A DNA stretch of 64,000 nucleotides from contig NZ_QFLI01000003.1 of NCBI RefSeq assembly GCF_003202155.1, forward strand, positions 124,001 to 188,000, written 5' to 3'. The notes beneath the pieces are model-generated. The model made no database searches. It was given only the letters and a program-made list of their open reading frames with translations, and was not told the DNA's origin. Each line of letters opens with the position of its first letter. The first letter of the stretch is position 1. A program made the translations under genes and the position numbers. Source of the DNA: Marinifilum breve. GTDB taxonomy: Bacteria; Bacteroidota; Bacteroidia; Bacteroidales; Marinifilaceae. Positions 25,781 through 34,344 of the stretch are shown piece after piece.

Positions 25781-25811
25781 AAAGACTTTCCTTCGGGAAG
25801 GTCTTTTTATT
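25781..25811 (+). terminator. Terminator of the 25432 gene
   Basis: aaagactttcc pairs with ggaaggtcttt (one G-U pair) around TTC, followed by TTTTTATTTT. It may also serve the convergent hlyIII gene. Confidence 0.82.
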
Positions 25812-25836
25812 TTCCATTAAATCTACATATAGAACC

Positions 25837-26520
25837 TTATTGTACAGCATAATAAACTGCAACAAAATGCGATAAACTCCCACCGAACACAAACAAGTGC
25901 CAAATAAAATGATTAAAAGGCAATCTCTTCCACACATAAAATATCACACCTAAGGTATAGAATGCACCTCCAATGATAATCCAATGCAAACTTAAGGTAG
26001 GAAGTACTGCACTAAATGCATCAAAGTTAAAAACAAGAATATAGCCCATAAACAAATACATCAACAGGGAAATCCATTTGTATCTTCCCAACAAGAATAG
26101 TTTATATACAATACCAAATCCTACTAAAACCCACAAAATTGCCAGATAGATTTTACCTAGCATATTATCCAGATAAATTACCAAAAAAGGTGTGTATGTT
26201 CCAGCAATCATCACAAATATGCTAATGTGATCCATTTTTCTGAACATGCTCCTTTTAGGATGATCAATCATGTAATGATACAATGCAGAAGAAAAATAAA
26301 GCAGAAGAAAACCTAACAGAAAAATAAGAACAGCCAATAATCCTTTCCAGGTTTGCGTTTCCCATGCCTGATACATCAACCAAGTTCCAGCTGGAATTAC
26401 AAAGAGTACTCCTGCAAAATGAGAAATCCAGTTCCACAATTCATGAAGAGATTCCTGACTGTTAAAAAACCTCTTCTTATCCTCTTTAATTCGACTTGTT
26501 ATTAGTAGCAACCACTTCAT
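25837..26520 (-). CDS. Hemolysin III family (PAQR-like) membrane protein
   Basis: About 227 residues from the ATG at 26520, which is preceded by a strong ribosome-binding site (aaggag, 7 bases before). Seven transmembrane helices. Conserved family signs are ELWNWISHFAGVLF near residue 27, SALYHYMIDHP and KMDHISIFVMIAGTYTPF near residues 85-115, and the C-terminal NHFIWHLFVFGGSLSHF with metal-type histidines. HlyIII/YqfA proteins resemble PAQR ceramidase-type receptors; true hemolytic activity is not shown for most members. Confidence 0.9.
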   Translation of the reverse strand: MKWLLLITSRIKEDKKRFFNSQESLHELWNWISHFAGVLFVIPAGTWLMYQAWETQTWKGLLAVLIFLLGFLLLYFSSALYHYMIDHPKRSMFRKMDHISIFVMIAGTYTPFLVIYLDNMLGKIYLAILWVLVGFGIVYKLFLLGRYKWISLLMYLFMGYILVFNFDAFSAVLPTLSLHWIIIGGAFYTLGVIFYVWKRLPFNHFIWHLFVFGGSLSHFVAVYYAVQ

Positions 26521-26687
26521 ATATCCACTCCTTCTTGTTTGGGAAATTAAATTTCCGAAAAATAGATGAAGACACAAAGCAATTTATGTGAGTAAAAATT
26601 CCGAATGGAATAATATATTGCCAGACTCTTCGTTTTTTGATACCTTGGAGCTTCAATTATTACTTGGTATAAAAATTTAATCACAGA

Positions 26688-27443
26688 ATGAAAAAATACT
26701 TTTATCTAATTATAATTTCTACAATGCTTTGGTCCTGTGCCGAAATGCAAGCCGTAATAGATCAGTACAATCTGGAACAATACCGTCCTCTAACTGATGG
26801 TGAAGTATCCTCAGGTTTAAAGGAAGCCTTAAAGGTAGGTAGTGTAAATGCAGCCAATATCTTGTCAATTGAAGATGGCTTTTATAAAGATGAATTGGTA
26901 AAGATCCTACTTCCTCCAGAAGCTCAAAAAATATCGAAGAATATTAACATGATTCCGGGAGGAAAGAATTTAATCGATAAAGTAGAAATAAGATTAAACC
27001 GTGCTGCCGAAGATGCAGTGAAAGAAGCCGCACCTATTTTTGCTTCGGCCATTACGGAAATGACCATTGCAGATGCTTTTGGTATTTTAAAAGGTAATGA
27101 TGATGCAGCAACCCAATATTTAAAAGGCAAAACATCCAATAAGCTAAAAGACTTATTCATGCCAAAGGTTAAGGCATCACTAGATAAAAAACTGGTAGCT
27201 AACATTTCTACTAACGAATCGTGGAACCTACTTACCAGCAATTACAATAAGGTGGCTGGTAGTTTTGCCGGTCAATTGGCAAATCTACAACCTGTAAATA
27301 CAAAATTAGATGATTACGTTACACAAAAAGCTTTGGATGCCCTGTTTTTAAAAGTTGCAGAAGAAGAAAAACAAATCAGAAAAGATCCACTAAAACGCGT
27401 CAGTAATATTCTGAAAAGAGTATTTGGTGAGTTGGATAAGTAA
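26688..27443 (+). CDS. DUF4197 lipoprotein
   Basis: 251 residues with a lipoprotein signal (TMLWSC, lipid on C17). From about residue 38 the protein follows DUF4197: DGEVSSGLKEALKVGSVNAA, KILLPPEAQKI, AAEDAVKEAAPIF, MTIADAFGILKG and NYNKVAG. DUF4197 proteins are periplasmic, of unknown function. It is followed 13 bases later by a GNAT acetyltransferase gene on the same strand, so the two are probably cotranscribed. Confidence 0.9.
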   Translation: MKKYFYLIIISTMLWSCAEMQAVIDQYNLEQYRPLTDGEVSSGLKEALKVGSVNAANILSIEDGFYKDELVKILLPPEAQKISKNINMIPGGKNLIDKVEIRLNRAAEDAVKEAAPIFASAITEMTIADAFGILKGNDDAATQYLKGKTSNKLKDLFMPKVKASLDKKLVANISTNESWNLLTSNYNKVAGSFAGQLANLQPVNTKLDDYVTQKALDALFLKVAEEEKQIRKDPLKRVSNILKRVFGELDK

Positions 27444-27456
27444 ACAGTTATCTGAA

Positions 27457-28002
27457 ATGAAACTTGAAACAAAACGCCTACTCCTTGAAAAATTGGAGAT
27501 AAAACATGCAGAAGCTTTCTACTCCTACCGGTCGGATGCAGAAACCAATAAATACCAAGGCTGGATTCCATACGCATTGGAAGATTGTCAACACTTCATA
27601 AAAAACAGGATCGCCGAAGAGTTTAACGAAACAGGAACCTGGTATCAATTTGCCATTATACTGAAAGAATCGAATGAGATGATTGGTGATTTTGGTGTTC
27701 ATTTTCTTGATGGCGACACGCACCAAGTAGAAATTGGATGTACCATTAATAAAAATTATCACCGAAAAGGTTATGCAAAGGAAGCTGTAAGCGCTGTACT
27801 CAACCATTTGTTTTGCAATTTGAAAAAACATAGAATTTCTGCTTCTGTTGATCCGCTAAACACAGGCTCAATTCGACTAATGGAAAGGCTTGGTTTTAGA
27901 AAAGAAGCTCATTTTAAAGAAAGCATTTTAATCAATGGAAAGTGGGTAGATGATGTAATTTATGCCATTTTAGACAAAGAATGGTTGGCTATAAACGATT
28001 AG
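27457..28002 (+). CDS. GNAT N-acetyltransferase (RimJ/RimL-like)
   Basis: About 181 residues from the ATG at 27457; the frame reaches further upstream but then overlaps the previous gene. KLETKRLLLEKL at the start, VEIGCTINKNYHRKGYAKEA near residue 92 (the acetyl-CoA binding motif A with RKGYAKE), and SVDPLNTGSIRLMERLGF near 129 mark the RimJ/RimL type of GNAT. It acetylates an amino group of an unknown substrate, perhaps a protein N-terminus. Confidence 0.88.
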   Translation: MKLETKRLLLEKLEIKHAEAFYSYRSDAETNKYQGWIPYALEDCQHFIKNRIAEEFNETGTWYQFAIILKESNEMIGDFGVHFLDGDTHQVEIGCTINKNYHRKGYAKEAVSAVLNHLFCNLKKHRISASVDPLNTGSIRLMERLGFRKEAHFKESILINGKWVDDVIYAILDKEWLAIND

Positions 28003-28083
28003 TTTTTTCAACCTTCTCATTATCTAATCATTATAAAATCAATCAATTTAAAAGTTTTTTCTTTTAAGTATCATTTTTTTACC

Positions 28084-28248
28084 TACCTTTGGCTCGATAT
28101 AAAGTCATAGGTCGAATTTATAATCGACTCTTTTAATTTCAATATTATTATTTGTTGCTATTCCATTCCAGGAATTAAATTAACAGGAGTATACGGGAGT
28201 TATTAAGAACTAAGACTTATTTCAAATTATTATTTTAATTTAATTACA
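28084..28248 (+). promoter_or_regulatory. Promoter and long 5' leader of the cold-shock gene
   Basis: TACCTTTGG at 28084-28092 is a good -7 box; the -33 region is only T-rich. The transcript would carry a leader of about 150 bases before the csp ATG, as is common for cold-shock mRNAs that fold differently in the cold. Confidence 0.55.
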
Positions 28249-28440
28249 ATGGAAGGAACAGTAAAATTCTTTAACGAATCAAAAGGTTTTGGTTTTATCA
28301 AACCAGCTGATCAAGGTGATGATGTTTTCGTACACGTATCAGGTCTTGTTGACGAGATCAGAGAAAACGACAAAGTTGAATACGATGTTGAAAACGGAAG
28401 AAAAGGTTTAAACGCAGTAAATGTAAGAGTGATTGAATAA
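28249..28440 (+). CDS. Cold-shock protein (CspA family)
   Basis: 63 residues, one cold-shock domain: GTVKFFNESKGFGFIKP with RNP1 (KGFGFI) and VFVHVSGL with RNP2. It binds single-stranded RNA or DNA and melts RNA structure. Own promoter with long leader and own terminator indicate a single-gene unit. The second cold-shock-domain gene lies 110 bases away on the opposite strand; the two domains share the ending KGLNAVNV/KGMNAVNV. Confidence 0.96.
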   Translation: MEGTVKFFNESKGFGFIKPADQGDDVFVHVSGLVDEIRENDKVEYDVENGRKGLNAVNVRVIE

Positions 28441-28463
28441 TTGCTACACCTTTATAAGAAATT

Positions 28464-28494
28464 GAAAAAGCACCCCTAGAGGTGCTTTTTTTTA
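28464..28494. terminator. Terminator of the cold-shock gene
   Basis: aaaaagcaccc and ggtgctttttttt form a stem with loop ctaga, followed by TTTATT. The A-run on the left may let it work on the minus strand too. Confidence 0.88.
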
Positions 28495-28549
28495 TTGTCT
28501 AAATCGTATATCAAGTACTACTGACCTGATATATGGTATAATTTGAAAG

Positions 28550-29005
28550 TTACTTTTTTAAAGTAACATTAACGGCATTCATTCCTTTAGGACCACGCTC
28601 AGTATCGAACTCTACCTTATCGTTCTCCTTAATGGTATCTACCAATCCATTTACGTGTACAAAAATACTATCACCAGTACTTAAGTCCTTAATAAAACCA
28701 TAGCCTTTGCTATCGTTGAAGAAATTTACAACTCCTTGTCTCTTTCCTTCCTCTTCTGCAAAGTCACCACTATTTCGGGCACCTAGCACAATATCTTCTG
28801 CATTAATTTCTTCCTTTTTCTTATCAGGATCTGGAGGTGTTGAAGTAATGTTTCCAAACTCATCTACATAAGCAATCATGTCATCCAGACTACTTTTCCC
28901 ACCTGCTTCTTTGCGAGCCTCTTTACGTGCCTCTTTCTCTTTTCTCTTCTGCAGTTTTCTCTTTTCTTTCTCTTTTTTGTTATAAGTCTCTTGCGATCTT
29001 CCCAT
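28550..29005 (-). CDS. Cold-shock-domain protein with basic N-terminal extension
   Basis: 151 residues. Residues 8-40 are almost purely Lys/Arg/Glu (EKRKLQKRKEKEARKEAR), probably a single charged helix that binds RNA or ribosomes; residues 90-151 form a cold-shock domain (GVVNFFNDSKGYGFIKD, SIFVHVNGL). This two-part form is common in Bacteroidota. It is convergent with the short csp gene. Confidence 0.92.
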   Translation of the reverse strand: MGRSQETYNKKEKEKRKLQKRKEKEARKEARKEAGGKSSLDDMIAYVDEFGNITSTPPDPDKKKEEINAEDIVLGARNSGDFAEEEGKRQGVVNFFNDSKGYGFIKDLSTGDSIFVHVNGLVDTIKENDKVEFDTERGPKGMNAVNVTLKK

Positions 29006-29253
29006 AAATTTTTTAGTGATACATTAATGATTAATAAAGCCTTAATGAATCGATTCAGATAATAGTTTGGCCTACTTCGCTCAAGACAGAAAGGTCCTGC
29101 AAGGTAAGAATTTATTTACACTCCTTAATCATTTTTACACAAAGCATTTTAAAATGATGGCATTTTTCCTAAAATAGTCCATTAATTATCATCAAAAATA
29201 AAAGAGAAATAATTATTTTAAGCTGATTAAAATTCAAACAAAACCCTTAAAAC

Positions 29254-29706
29254 ATGCAAAATAACGAAGGAAGAGAAGCCAAGCCAATAGAGCTAACGGC
29301 ACAATCGGTAATTTACTTAAACGAAACCAGAAAATGGACCATGTTTTTTTCCATACTTGGATTCGTTTTTCTGGGAATACTACTAATTGCCGCAGTTTTC
29401 ATGGCAACCATGTTTGGTGCTGTTGCAGGAGGCAACCTGCCATTTATGGGAAGTGGAATTGTAATGGGAGCATTTTATTTGCTTTTGGGTCTATTATACT
29501 TCTTCCCTATTTTTTATTTATACAAATTTTCGAAATACTCAAAAACTGCCATTTATAGTGAAGACAGTGAACAATTAAGTCTGGCATTTAAGTATTTGAA
29601 AAAACACTATAAGTTTATTGGCATTTTAAGCATCATACTTTTATCATTCTACGTTTTGGCATTTCTGATCATGTCAATTGCAGGTGGAATTGGAGCTTTC
29701 ATGTAA
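29254..29706 (+). CDS. Membrane protein, DUF5362-like
   Basis: 150 residues. A short polar N-terminus (LTAQSVIYLNETRKWTMFF) leads into three or four transmembrane helices, with a GAVAGG turn between the first two and a mid-loop KYSKTAIYSEDSEQLSLAFKYLKKHYKFIG. The pattern resembles the DUF5362 family; I am moderately sure. Function is unknown. It has its own terminator. Confidence 0.7.
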   Translation: MQNNEGREAKPIELTAQSVIYLNETRKWTMFFSILGFVFLGILLIAAVFMATMFGAVAGGNLPFMGSGIVMGAFYLLLGLLYFFPIFYLYKFSKYSKTAIYSEDSEQLSLAFKYLKKHYKFIGILSIILLSFYVLAFLIMSIAGGIGAFM

Positions 29707-29730
29707 AACATAGCCATCCATATAATATTA

Positions 29731-29764
29731 AACCTTCTCTGTTTTTCAGGGAAGGTTTTTTATT
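29731..29764 (+). terminator. Terminator of the 29254 gene
   Basis: aaccttctctg pairs with cagggaaggtt around TTTTT, followed by TTTTTATTT. It separates this gene from the radical-SAM operon. Confidence 0.85.
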
Positions 29765-29927
29765 TGCAAAAAAATGCATTTAATAATATCAGTTTTTGTC
29801 GTAACTTGATTACATGCAACCCATTATGTATTATGCAAATCGAATAGCACTACTGATTTGTATTTAATCCCGATAACTACTGGGAAATCGATTGGCATAA
29901 TACCTTAATTAATTAAAATGGTATTAC

Positions 29928-31460
29928 ATGTTACATTCAGAAAAAATTGATTTTACCAAACCATTTGCTCATCACGGAATTGGTGAAAATGCAGTTCAAA
30001 TCATCGAGAAAGAAAAGCTATTGCCTGCAAGTCTCATCAACAAATTACATCATTGCTTTCCACAATACTCTATCTTAAAAGAGGAAAGTGCACCAATGTT
30101 TACCTCCAGTAAAAATCGTTACACAGGTATTGATGGTTTTAGAGAAATCATCTCTGTTCTAAACGCCAATGGCATTGATATCGGCTATATTGAAGAACGA
30201 GAGCTGTTCATTAATGTGTATCGATTTATGGCCACCAAGCATATTTTAAATACCATCAATTGGAAAGACTACAACAATGATTCTGTATTCCAATTGGTAT
30301 TTCCTCAGCCCGGAATGATGAAAGCTGAACTGCTGGAAAAATATAGAAATGCCAAATCGGAAGAGGAAAAGCAACAAATTTGCGAGGATTACATTCACGA
30401 TACCAACCCTCACGATGGCAAACAATTGCTAAACAAGGCATGTTTCGAAAATGAGCATGGCGATTTTGAAATTCTGGATGGTAGTCAGCACAAATACCCA
30501 CAATGCTTTCTTGTATTTGATAAAAGCACACAAAGCTGTTTTGCATTCTGCAACTATTGTTTCCGTCACGCACAGGTAAGAGGCGACGAAGACATGTTCA
30601 TACAGGAAGATATCGATCAGGTTCATAACTATCTGCGAGAACACAAAGAGGTTACTGACATTTTACTAACTGGTGGCGATGGTGGCTTAATGCCTTATTC
30701 CCGTTTGAAGGAGTATTTATTGCCATTTACCACCGATCCTGAATTGTCGCACATTAGAAACATCCGCATGGCTTCCAGAAGTTTGACCTTCGATCCTCAA
30801 ATAATCATCAAGCAAAGCTTTGATAACACATTAGCACTCTACAAAGAGTTAATCGACCATGGAATTCAAGTGATTTGGATGGGACATTTCTCAGGCCCAA
30901 AAGAATTGATGAACCTGACCACCATTGCGGCTGTTCGACGCTTAAGAGCCACAGGGATCACAGTTAAAAGTCAGAGCCCAATCATGAAACACATCAGCTT
31001 GTTCCCAGATGCTAATGGAGGAATCGACATCGATAAATCTGCTCAAAACTGGATAGATCTGGGACATGTGCTCATGATGCTGGGCATAGGCTTCCACTCG
31101 ATGTATTATGCTCGTCCAACAGGAGAACACCATTACTTCACTGCACCATTAGCCGATATCAATAAGGTATTTAGCCAGATCTATAGAAGTCTTCCATCGG
31201 TTGGTCGACCTTCAAGGTATATCTCAATGACCTCATCAGCAGGGAAAGCCTCCATGCTAGGGACAGTAGAGGTGAATGGAAAAACAGCCTTTGCTCTTAA
31301 ATTCAATGAATCTAGGAATATGGAATGGATGGACAGGGTGTATTTGGCAGAATATGACGATGAACAAAACACCATCGAAAAACTAAAACCATTTGAAGGT
31401 GATAAATATTTCTATACAGATGAATTAGAAGCCATAGAAAAACAATTAGAAAGTAAATAA
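29928..31460 (+). CDS. KamA-family radical SAM aminomutase, not lysine type
   Basis: 510 residues, longer than lysine 2,3-aminomutase (about 415). The radical SAM cluster motif is C204-x3-C208-x2-C211 in SCFAFCNYCFRH, followed by LLTGGDGG (247-253). A lysine in SSAGKASMLG (K440) takes the place of the PLP lysine of KamA. Counting back the same spacing as in KamA, the two aspartates that hold lysine's side-chain amine (D293, D330) correspond to R396 and S433 here. So a PLP/SAM 2,3-aminomutase of a non-lysine, possibly acidic, amino acid is likely. It opens a five-gene cluster with CoA-transferase, aminotransferase and thiolase. The residue comparison is from memory of KamA. Confidence 0.85.
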   Translation: MLHSEKIDFTKPFAHHGIGENAVQIIEKEKLLPASLINKLHHCFPQYSILKEESAPMFTSSKNRYTGIDGFREIISVLNANGIDIGYIEERELFINVYRFMATKHILNTINWKDYNNDSVFQLVFPQPGMMKAELLEKYRNAKSEEEKQQICEDYIHDTNPHDGKQLLNKACFENEHGDFEILDGSQHKYPQCFLVFDKSTQSCFAFCNYCFRHAQVRGDEDMFIQEDIDQVHNYLREHKEVTDILLTGGDGGLMPYSRLKEYLLPFTTDPELSHIRNIRMASRSLTFDPQIIIKQSFDNTLALYKELIDHGIQVIWMGHFSGPKELMNLTTIAAVRRLRATGITVKSQSPIMKHISLFPDANGGIDIDKSAQNWIDLGHVLMMLGIGFHSMYYARPTGEHHYFTAPLADINKVFSQIYRSLPSVGRPSRYISMTSSAGKASMLGTVEVNGKTAFALKFNESRNMEWMDRVYLAEYDDEQNTIEKLKPFEGDKYFYTDELEAIEKQLESK

Positions 31461-31491
31461 AAGATTATTTAAACAAAAGTATTTCTGTTCT

Positions 31492-32205
31492 ATGATTAAC
31501 AAAACAGTACAATCATTAGCCGAAGCCGTAAAAGACATTCACGATGGAGCCACCGTAATGATTAGTGGCTTTGGTGAAGCAGGCAGTCCCATTGAATTAA
31601 TTCACGCCTTAATTGATCAGGGTGCAAAAGATTTGACCGTGGTGAGCAACAATACCGGAAGTGGAAATGTAGGTCTGGCAGCCTTAATCGAACAAAGAAG
31701 AGTGAAAAAGATGATCTGTTCATTTCCAAGGACTACCAACTCCACAGTATTTCCTGAATTGTACACTGCCGGAGAAATAGAATTGGAACTCGTACCACAG
31801 GGAACTTTAGCTGAAAGGATCAGAGCTGGCGGGGCTGGCATTCCTGCATTCTACACGCCTGCTTCGGTAAACACTCCTTTGGCGGAAGGCAAAGAGTGCA
31901 GACTGTTTGAAGGAATAGAATATGTAATGGAAAAAGGCATTAAAGCCGATTTCTCTCTGGTAAAATGCGAACTGGCCGATCGTTATGGCAATTTAACCTA
32001 TCATGCCACTGCCCGTAATTTCGGACCCATCATGTGTACCGCTGCCAAAACAAGTATTGTTCAGGTCAGAAAGATAGTAGAAGCTGGTGCAATAGATCCT
32101 GAAATCGTGGTCACACCAGGAATTTTTGTAAATCATATCATCGAAGTTTCCCATCCTGCCAATGAATCGGATTTGGTGGCACAAAAATTTACATACCCAT
32201 GGTAG
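31492..32205 (+). CDS. 3-oxoacid CoA-transferase subunit A (PcaI-like)
   Basis: 237 residues, the alpha subunit of a family I CoA-transferase. INKTVQSLAEAV at the start, SGFGEAGSPIELI (24-36), VVSNNTGSGNVGLAAL (50-65), VPQGTLAERIRAGGAG (about 100-115) and RNFGPIMCTAAKTSI (about 174-188) closely follow 3-oxoadipate CoA-transferase PcaI. With subunit B it moves CoA from succinyl-CoA or acetyl-CoA to a 3-oxo acid. It lies 31 bases behind the radical SAM gene and overlaps subunit B by 7 bases. Confidence 0.92.
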   Translation: MINKTVQSLAEAVKDIHDGATVMISGFGEAGSPIELIHALIDQGAKDLTVVSNNTGSGNVGLAALIEQRRVKKMICSFPRTTNSTVFPELYTAGEIELELVPQGTLAERIRAGGAGIPAFYTPASVNTPLAEGKECRLFEGIEYVMEKGIKADFSLVKCELADRYGNLTYHATARNFGPIMCTAAKTSIVQVRKIVEAGAIDPEIVVTPGIFVNHIIEVSHPANESDLVAQKFTYPW

Positions 32206-32852
32206 AAAAGCAAGTAAATATCGGCTGGAGCAAGACTGAAATGGCACAAAATGTAGCCATGGACATTCCCGATGGTTCCTATGTGAATCTCGGAATTGGC
32301 ATGCCCGAAATGGTAGCCGACTTTGTACCTGAAGGTCGGGAACTGATCTATCAGACAGAGAATGGCCTGCTAGGAATGGGCGCTGTTCCAATGTCCGGAC
32401 AAGAAGATCCTGAGTTGATAAACGCAGGCAAAAAACCTGTGACCACCATCCCTGGAGCTTGTTTCTTTCATCATGCAGATAGTTTTACAATGATTAGAGG
32501 CGGACATATTGATGTTTGTGTTTTGGGCGCCATGCAAATCTCTAAAAATGGAGATTTGGCCAATTGGTCGACAGGTGCAGCCAATGCTATACCAGCCGTA
32601 GGAGGAGCAATGGATCTGGTAGCAGGTGTAAAAAAGATTCTGGTGATTACCAGGCACAACACCAAAGATGGCAAGCCCAAAATCCTGAATCAATGTAGCT
32701 ACCCATTAACTGGAAAAGGGGTTGTGGATACCATTTATACCAACCTGGCCATCATCGATGTGAAAGAAGAAGGGCTTTTTGTGAGAAAACTAGGGCCCAA
32801 TGTTGATTTTGAATACTTACAGGAACATACCGAAGCCAAACTATTTCAATAA
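32199..32852 (+). CDS. 3-oxoacid CoA-transferase subunit B (PcaJ-like)
   Basis: 217 residues, the beta subunit with the catalytic glutamate E54 in YQTENGLLGMG, preceded by VNLGIGMPEMVADFVP and followed by HIDVCVLGAMQIS and DLANWSTG. The ATG at 32199 overlaps the last codons of subunit A, so the two chains are made in step, as expected for a heteromeric enzyme. Resemblance is closest to PcaJ/ScoB enzymes. The aminotransferase gene starts 8 bases later. Confidence 0.93.
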   Translation: MVEKQVNIGWSKTEMAQNVAMDIPDGSYVNLGIGMPEMVADFVPEGRELIYQTENGLLGMGAVPMSGQEDPELINAGKKPVTTIPGACFFHHADSFTMIRGGHIDVCVLGAMQISKNGDLANWSTGAANAIPAVGGAMDLVAGVKKILVITRHNTKDGKPKILNQCSYPLTGKGVVDTIYTNLAIIDVKEEGLFVRKLGPNVDFEYLQEHTEAKLFQ

Positions 32853-32860
32853 TCTTAATC

Positions 32861-34207
32861 ATGGGAAAAGCTGATAACATTAATTACGAATCCAGCCTGA
32901 AGCTATACAACAGGGCGAAGAAAGTGATTACCGGTGGCGTAAGTAGAAATACCATTTTCCGCCGTCCTCATCCTTTCTATGTTGCACAGGCAAAAGGCAG
33001 TTATGTAACCGATATCGATGGCAATACCCGAATAGATTTTGCCAACAATATGGCCTCTTTGATTCATGGGCACTCCCACCCTGTTATTGTGGATGCCGTT
33101 ACCGAGCAAATGCAAAACGGAACTGCCTACACTCTAGGAAGTGAGGTGGAGGTTGAGTTTGGTGAGTTGTTGGTAGAAAGAAATAAGGAGTTCGAGAAAA
33201 TTAGGTTTGTAAACTCCGGCACCGAGGCAGTAATGTCGATGATTAAAGCAGCCAGGGCCTATACCGGAAACCCCAAAATTGCCAAGGCTGAAGGAGCTTA
33301 TCATGGAACTTATGATTTTGCAGAAATTAGCCAGATTGCAGAACCTCACAATTGGGGAGATATCAATCAACCCAATTCGGTTCCGGTAACCTATGGCACG
33401 CCCGAAAGTGTAAAACAAGATGTGGTTGTATTCCCTTACAATGACATTAAACGTACCCTGAATTTATTGGAAGCAAACAAAGATGAACTGGCTTGTGTTT
33501 TGATTGATCCGGTCTCTCATCGAGTGGGAATGTACCCAATTGAAGAGGAGTTTTTAGTAGCTATATACAATTGGACCCGAAAAAATAAGGTGCTTTTGGT
33601 ATTCGACGAGGTAGTAACCTATCGAGTGACTTATAGCGGAGCTCAACATTTGTATCCTGTAAAGCCTGATATGACTGCCCTTGGTAAAATTATAGGTGGA
33701 GGATTTCCTGTTGGTGCTATTGCCGGAGACGCTGAAATCATGTCGGTATTCGACCCCACGCAAAAGATAATTAAGCAACCTCATTCTGGTACCTTTTCGG
33801 CCAATCCGGTTACCATGATTGCAGGAAAAACAGCCATGCAATTGTACGACCGACAAGCAGTGGACGATATCAATAAAATGGCAGAAATTGCCAAACATCA
33901 AATTCGAGAAGCCATTCAGTTGGCCCATGTTCCTGTATCAATCACAGGAGCAGGATCGATGTTCCGTTTCCATTTTAGGTACAAACAGCCGCGTAATTAT
34001 CGCGAAACCTATCAGTCTCCTGAAGAAAGAAAAGTGATTGTTGACCTTCTCGACTATCTTTTCATTCACGAAAACCTGATTCTGATCAACACCTTCGCCT
34101 GTATGTTTGCTACCACCATCAAACAGGCAGAAGTAGATCGTCTAACTCAATCCATGTACAATGGATTAAAAAAATACAAAGCTGCGATTCTTCAGTTTGC
34201 CAAATAA
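32861..34207 (+). CDS. Class III aminotransferase, possibly for a beta-amino acid
   Basis: 448 residues of the glutamate-1-semialdehyde aminomutase-like branch of class III PLP enzymes. The PLP lysine is K276 in TALGKIIGGGFPVG, with VFDEV (D249) and NSGTEAVMSMIKAARA (118-133). The N-terminal block GGVSRNTIFRRPHPFYVAQ resembles the substrate loop of known beta-amino acid aminotransferases of this branch. In context it could convert the beta-amino acid made by the KamA-like enzyme into a 3-oxo acid. A true GSA aminomutase for haem is less likely, given neighbours and divergence. Confidence 0.87.
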   Translation: MGKADNINYESSLKLYNRAKKVITGGVSRNTIFRRPHPFYVAQAKGSYVTDIDGNTRIDFANNMASLIHGHSHPVIVDAVTEQMQNGTAYTLGSEVEVEFGELLVERNKEFEKIRFVNSGTEAVMSMIKAARAYTGNPKIAKAEGAYHGTYDFAEISQIAEPHNWGDINQPNSVPVTYGTPESVKQDVVVFPYNDIKRTLNLLEANKDELACVLIDPVSHRVGMYPIEEEFLVAIYNWTRKNKVLLVFDEVVTYRVTYSGAQHLYPVKPDMTALGKIIGGGFPVGAIAGDAEIMSVFDPTQKIIKQPHSGTFSANPVTMIAGKTAMQLYDRQAVDDINKMAEIAKHQIREAIQLAHVPVSITGAGSMFRFHFRYKQPRNYRETYQSPEERKVIVDLLDYLFIHENLILINTFACMFATTIKQAEVDRLTQSMYNGLKKYKAAILQFAK

Positions 34208-34344
34208 GTATGAAGTGATAAGTATAAAATGAAAACTACATTTCACTGGTACTTCGGAAATCTTGATGATAAAGCTAATTCTATAACAAACACTAATTTA
34301 AGTATAGATCGAACTCACATACACTAAGCTCTAAAAGAAACCAT

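Noticed and set aside
28550-29005. Nuclease or translation factor role for the basic N-terminal extension
   Set aside because: The extension is low-complexity charged sequence; only the cold-shock domain can be assigned.
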